Shown one piece after another: positions 55,608 through 58,139 of a stretch of 58,139 bases of DNA; position 1 is the stretch's first letter, and every line of letters begins with the position of its first letter. The stretch lies in NCBI RefSeq assembly GCF_013377085.1, contig NZ_JACAAX010000043.1, positions 1-58,139 of the forward strand, written 5' to 3'. The DNA is from Rhodoplanes sp. Its GTDB lineage: Bacteria; Pseudomonadota; Alphaproteobacteria; Rhizobiales; Xanthobacteraceae. The translations under genes and the position numbers were made by a program. A model generated the notes under the pieces. It was not told where the DNA came from, ran no database searches, and saw nothing but the letters and a program-made list of their open reading frames with translations.

Positions 55608-56459
55608 ATGAAAGCCATCCTGCCCGTCACCCGTACGCTCAAGGCCCTGGATGGCGCTGTCGCGCGCTTCCGCGCCAAGCGCGAGACCGTCGCCCTCGTC
55701 CCCACCATGGGGGCGCTCCATGCCGGCCATCTGGCGCTGGTGCGTCTCGCCCGCAAGAAGGCCGACCGCGTCGTCGTCTCGATCTTCGTCAACCCGGCTC
55801 AGTTCGCCCCGCACGAGGACTTTGCGAGCTATCCCCGGCGCCTGTCCGCCGACGTCGGGGTGCTGGGCCGCGAAGGCGTCGATCTGGTCTGGGCGCCCGA
55901 TACGGCCGTGATGTACCCGCAGGGGTTTTCCACCAGGATCGCACCCGAGGGCCCAGCGCTGGCCGGGCTCGAGGACGCCTTCCGGCCGCACTTCTTCGGC
56001 GGCGTCGCCACCGTGGTGGCCAAGCTGTTCGGTCAGGTGCGGCCCGACATCGCCGTGTTCGGCCAGAAGGACTATCAGCAGCTCAAGGTGGTGACGCGGC
56101 TCGCCGCAGACTTGGATCTGCGCGTAAAAGTCATCGGTCTGCCGACCGTGCGTGAGAAGGACGGCCTCGCGCTGTCGTCGCGCAATCTCTATCTCTCGGC
56201 CGAGGAGCGTGTCCGCGCGCCGGCGCTGCATCGCGTGCTCGAGACGTGCGCCGAGCGGATCGCCGCTGGACGCCCGATCAAGGGCGTGATGGCGAGCGGC
56301 CTCACGGCGCTCACCCGCGACGGCTTCGCGGTCGACTATCTCGAGGCGCGTCACGCCGAGACGCTGGCGCCGGTGAAGTCCGCAAAGGACGGGCCGATCC
56401 GCCTGCTCGTCGCGGCGCGACTCGGCGCCACGCGGCTGATCGACAATCTCGCGGTGTGA
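55608..56459 (+). CDS. panC: Pantothenate synthetase
   Basis: 283 residues. [18 protein letters not shown] carries the HxGH nucleotide motif, [18 protein letters not shown] and [12 protein letters not shown] bind substrate, and [16 protein letters not shown] is the KMSKS-like end. It joins pantoate and beta-alanine with ATP to give pantothenate for CoA. panB and panD are not in the window. It is divergent from mipZ. Confidence 0.96.
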   Translation: MKAILPVTRTLKALDGAVARFRAKRETVALVPTMGALHAGHLALVRLARKKADRVVVSIFVNPAQFAPHEDFASYPRRLSADVGVLGREGVDLVWAPDTAVMYPQGFSTRIAPEGPALAGLEDAFRPHFFGGVATVVAKLFGQVRPDIAVFGQKDYQQLKVVTRLAADLDLRVKVIGLPTVREKDGLALSSRNLYLSAEERVRAPALHRVLETCAERIAAGRPIKGVMASGLTALTRDGFAVDYLEARHAETLAPVKSAKDGPIRLLVAARLGATRLIDNLAV

Positions 56460-56485
56460 TACCGGATCCGGAGGATCCCTTCGGT

Positions 56486-56628
56486 GGTCATTCCGGGACG
56501 GCGCCCCCGGGTCCGGCCTTCGGCCGGCCCGAGGACAGGCTCCGCGCCGGACCCGGAATCCAGCCACGTTCTCGGCATTCGTCGCTGGATTCCGGGTTCG
56601 CACCTTCGGTGCGCCCCGGAATGACGGT
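56486..56628. repeat. GGTCATTCCGGGA palindromic repeat, copy 2
   Basis: Inverted outer arms GGTCATTCCGGGACGGCGC and GTGCGCCCCGGAATGACGG, with CCGGAATCCAGC / GCTGGATTCCGG inside. It is the same element as 29770-29878 but with an extra GC-rich stem (GGTCCGGCCTTCGGCCGG near 56512-56530). It fills the gap between convergent panC and the PilZ gene and may act as a transcription barrier. Confidence 0.75.
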
Positions 56629-56687
56629 GAGCTGATCACCCGGATTCTGTGTGAGACGCTGATTCCGTCGCGCTCGAGCCCGCGGCC

Positions 56688-57386
56688 CTAACAGTCGATC
56701 ACCACGATCTCGCTCAAGGGATCGGCCGCCGGGACATGGCGCGGCCGTGCCGGCGGCCTGATCAGAACGTGCTCGAGCAGGCGCGGATCCTGCGCCTCGA
56801 CGAAGTGCACCGCAAAGCCCTCGGCGAAGCGGCGCACCACCCGCCCGACCACCGAACCGACTGCGAGCGGCATGCCGATCGGCGGCCTGACCTCGGCCGA
56901 GACGGCGACGCCGGACGCCGACATGTCGATGACGAAGCACGGCACCGTCTTGCCGTCCGCCATGATCAGGGTCGAATGCGGGCTGGTCGGGACGATCCGC
57001 CGGTGCTGGCGCGTGTTGGGAATATCGTCGCGCTGGTGCTTGTCGAGCCAGTCGAGCTTCGACTCGAGCTTGGCGAGCTGATCGTCGTCGGCCTCGAGGC
57101 TCATGGCGAAGCCGCCATAGAGCCTGCGGAGGACCTTGCCCTCCAGCTTGCCGAACTCGTCGAAATAGCCGACCACCGGCTCGCCGATCGTCCCGATCAC
57201 GGGGCCGGCCAGCACCATGCCGTGCGGCGAGATGTTGACCAGCCGGCAGGCGAATTCGGGGGGCTTGCCGTGCGTGGCCCGGCGCCGCACCAGCACATAG
57301 CGGCCGGGCAGGCTCACCACGACACGGATGTCGCGGCGCCGCTCCGCCGAGGTCTGGCAGTCAACCAGCGTCTTGCCTTGCGACAT
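56688..57386 (-). CDS. Double PilZ-domain protein
   Basis: 232 residues with two PilZ-like units. The first has ERRRDIRV and NISPHGMVLAG; the second has RQHRRIVPT and DMSASGVAVSA, each giving the Arg-x3-Arg and (D/N)xSxxG parts of the cyclic-di-GMP site. A linker of about 30 residues is charged and helical (LAKLESKLDWLDKHQRDD). It probably senses cyclic-di-GMP and affects motility or surface polymers; the target is unknown. Confidence 0.88.
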   Translation of the reverse strand: MSQGKTLVDCQTSAERRRDIRVVVSLPGRYVLVRRRATHGKPPEFACRLVNISPHGMVLAGPVIGTIGEPVVGYFDEFGKLEGKVLRRLYGGFAMSLEADDDQLAKLESKLDWLDKHQRDDIPNTRQHRRIVPTSPHSTLIMADGKTVPCFVIDMSASGVAVSAEVRPPIGMPLAVGSVVGRVVRRFAEGFAVHFVEAQDPRLLEHVLIRPPARPRHVPAADPLSEIVVIDC

Positions 57387-57576
57387 CGTGGGGCCCTAGA
57401 CCGACTACTTAGCTCTTTTAAACTATAGCACCCCAAGGGCTAAGCCAAGCAGCGGTTCCAAGGCATGACCAGACAAAGGAAAGAGTAATCGTCGCTCGCG
57501 AGCTAATTTCGCCGCGTATTCGCAGCCAAATTTAGTCAATTGGCGGCGGCTCTACTCCAAGACCTTGATGGGGCAC

Positions 57577-58011
57577 CTAAAGCAGGCCGAGCGACCGCAG
57601 CTCGCGGCGCATCTCCTCCGGCATCGCCGTCACGTCCTTGCCGGAGCGCGCGAGATCGGACGGAGCGTCCTTGGGGGCGAGATAGCGCCAGCCCTGGAAC
57701 GCCCGGTAGGGCCGCGGCTCGACCGGGACGACCGTCGGTTCGAGCAGCAGTCGGCAACGACCGACCCCCTCGCCGTCGACGAAGGGCTCGATGCCGACCA
57801 GCGTCTGGCGGCAGGCGATCTCGCCGCGGATGACCCAGTAGAGCGAGCCGCCGTCGAGGAGCTCCTCGCCCCGCTTCGGGGTCATGCGGGTGACGTGGAC
57901 GTGCTGGCGCGGGCTGCCCTTCGGGCGCTTGGCGAGCCGCTCGCGGATCCAGTCCTCGAGATCGGCAATGCCGTCGCAGCCGACGCACAGCTTCAGGAGA
58001 TGCAGGGGCAT
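57577..58011 (-). CDS. DUF1489 family protein
   Basis: 144 residues. MPLHLLKLCVGCDGIADLEDW, HVTRMTPKRGEELLDGGSLYWVIRGEIACRQTLVGIEPF and PRPYRAFQGWRYL are the DUF1489 signature found almost only in alphaproteobacteria. Function unknown. Cytoplasmic, no membrane segment. Confidence 0.9.
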   Translation of the reverse strand: MPLHLLKLCVGCDGIADLEDWIRERLAKRPKGSPRQHVHVTRMTPKRGEELLDGGSLYWVIRGEIACRQTLVGIEPFVDGEGVGRCRLLLEPTVVPVEPRPYRAFQGWRYLAPKDAPSDLARSGKDVTAMPEEMRRELRSLGLL

Positions 58012-58078
58012 CCGATCGTCCTAGCCGATCAGCGTTCGAGCGGCCAGCGGTCGGCCGGGGTCTGTGGACAGAGGCCCT

Positions 58079-58139
58079 TCAGTCGTCGCTGCCGTCGGCG
58101 GCGGCCGGGGCCGGCGGGGCGGCGGGCGCCGGCTTGGGC
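58079..58139 (-). CDS. 3' end of a further gene (partial)
   Basis: The minus strand reads PKPAPAAPPAPAAADGSDD and then TGA at 58079-58081. The Ala/Pro-rich acidic tail looks like a real protein C-terminus, but only 19 codons are inside the window and the family cannot be told. It lies 67 bases upstream of the DUF1489 gene on the same strand. Confidence 0.4.
   Translation of the reverse strand, partial: PKPAPAAPPAPAAADGSDD

Noticed and set aside
55518-56639. A 373-codon minus-strand frame containing 'SFRGAPKVRTRNP'
   Set aside because: Its N-terminal part is the repeat at 56486-56628 and the rest is antisense to panC.
1-58139. CRISPR arrays, transposases, integrases or phage genes
   Set aside because: No regularly spaced direct repeats and no recombinase motifs were found on either strand.

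Overview
The window is about 58 kb of GC-rich chromosome with dense, ordinary bacterial coding. It looks like a Hyphomicrobiales (Rhizobiales) alphaproteobacterium, perhaps a Rhodoplanes or Rhodopseudomonas relative. The support is the mix of MipZ, ClpS-ClpA, a phasin, YidB/DUF937, DUF1489, TadG-like proteins, TIGR04282-type proteins, several chemoreceptors and the palindromic intergenic repeats typical of that order. The genus is inference. No rRNA, CRISPR array, phage, transposase or plasmid backbone was seen; there is one tRNA gene (Arg, anticodon TCT).

Layout. 1-4.4 kb: an aldehyde dehydrogenase of the alpha-ketoglutaric semialdehyde type, a repeat-filled gap, then cobalamin lower-ligand genes (cobT divergent from cobS, followed by a CobC-like phosphatase). 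4.4-11.2 kb: three chemoreceptor genes on the minus strand with near-identical 3' ends, plus a decayed fourth copy next to tRNA-Arg. 11.5-15.8 kb: a large polytopic membrane protein, a periplasmic molybdopterin oxidoreductase with its cytochrome b, and a PRC-barrel protein. 16-19.6 kb: a tightly overlapping four-gene operon (TIGR04282-type transferase, radical SAM with a C-terminal cysteine domain, GT2 glycosyltransferase, nucleoside phosphorylase). This is the best candidate in the window for an undescribed pathway. 19.6-23.2 kb: a sugar-acid catabolic unit (GntR regulator, TTT binding protein, IlvD/Edd dehydratase).

23.5-36.2 kb is mostly carbon metabolism: an SbmA/BacA-like membrane protein, glucokinase with GH1 glucosidase, a GH4 enzyme with an altered motif, a CBS protein, a GlgE-GlgM alpha-glucan operon, and a MaoC-phosphotransacetylase fusion with acetate kinase. 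36.7-40.4 kb: a copper pair (DUF2946, PCuAC), an FkbM methyltransferase, a PsiF protein and YidB. 40.5-46.3 kb: a lytic transglycosylase, AzlCD, a small membrane protein, and clpS-clpA. 46.7-58 kb: two tandem TadG-like VWA proteins, a phasin with PhaR-like operators, a DD-peptidase with SPOR domain, a DnaJ-membrane/VWA pair, mipZ, panC, a double PilZ protein, DUF1489, and the 3' end of one further gene.

The genes combine into a few themes: storage and turnover of carbon (glucan, polyhydroxyalkanoate, acetyl phosphate), uptake and oxidation of sugars and sugar acids, sensing and motility, and envelope or cell-division control. Functions are assigned from recognised motifs and protein length; no database search was run. 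Where a start codon other than the longest possible was chosen, the reason is given in the entry.
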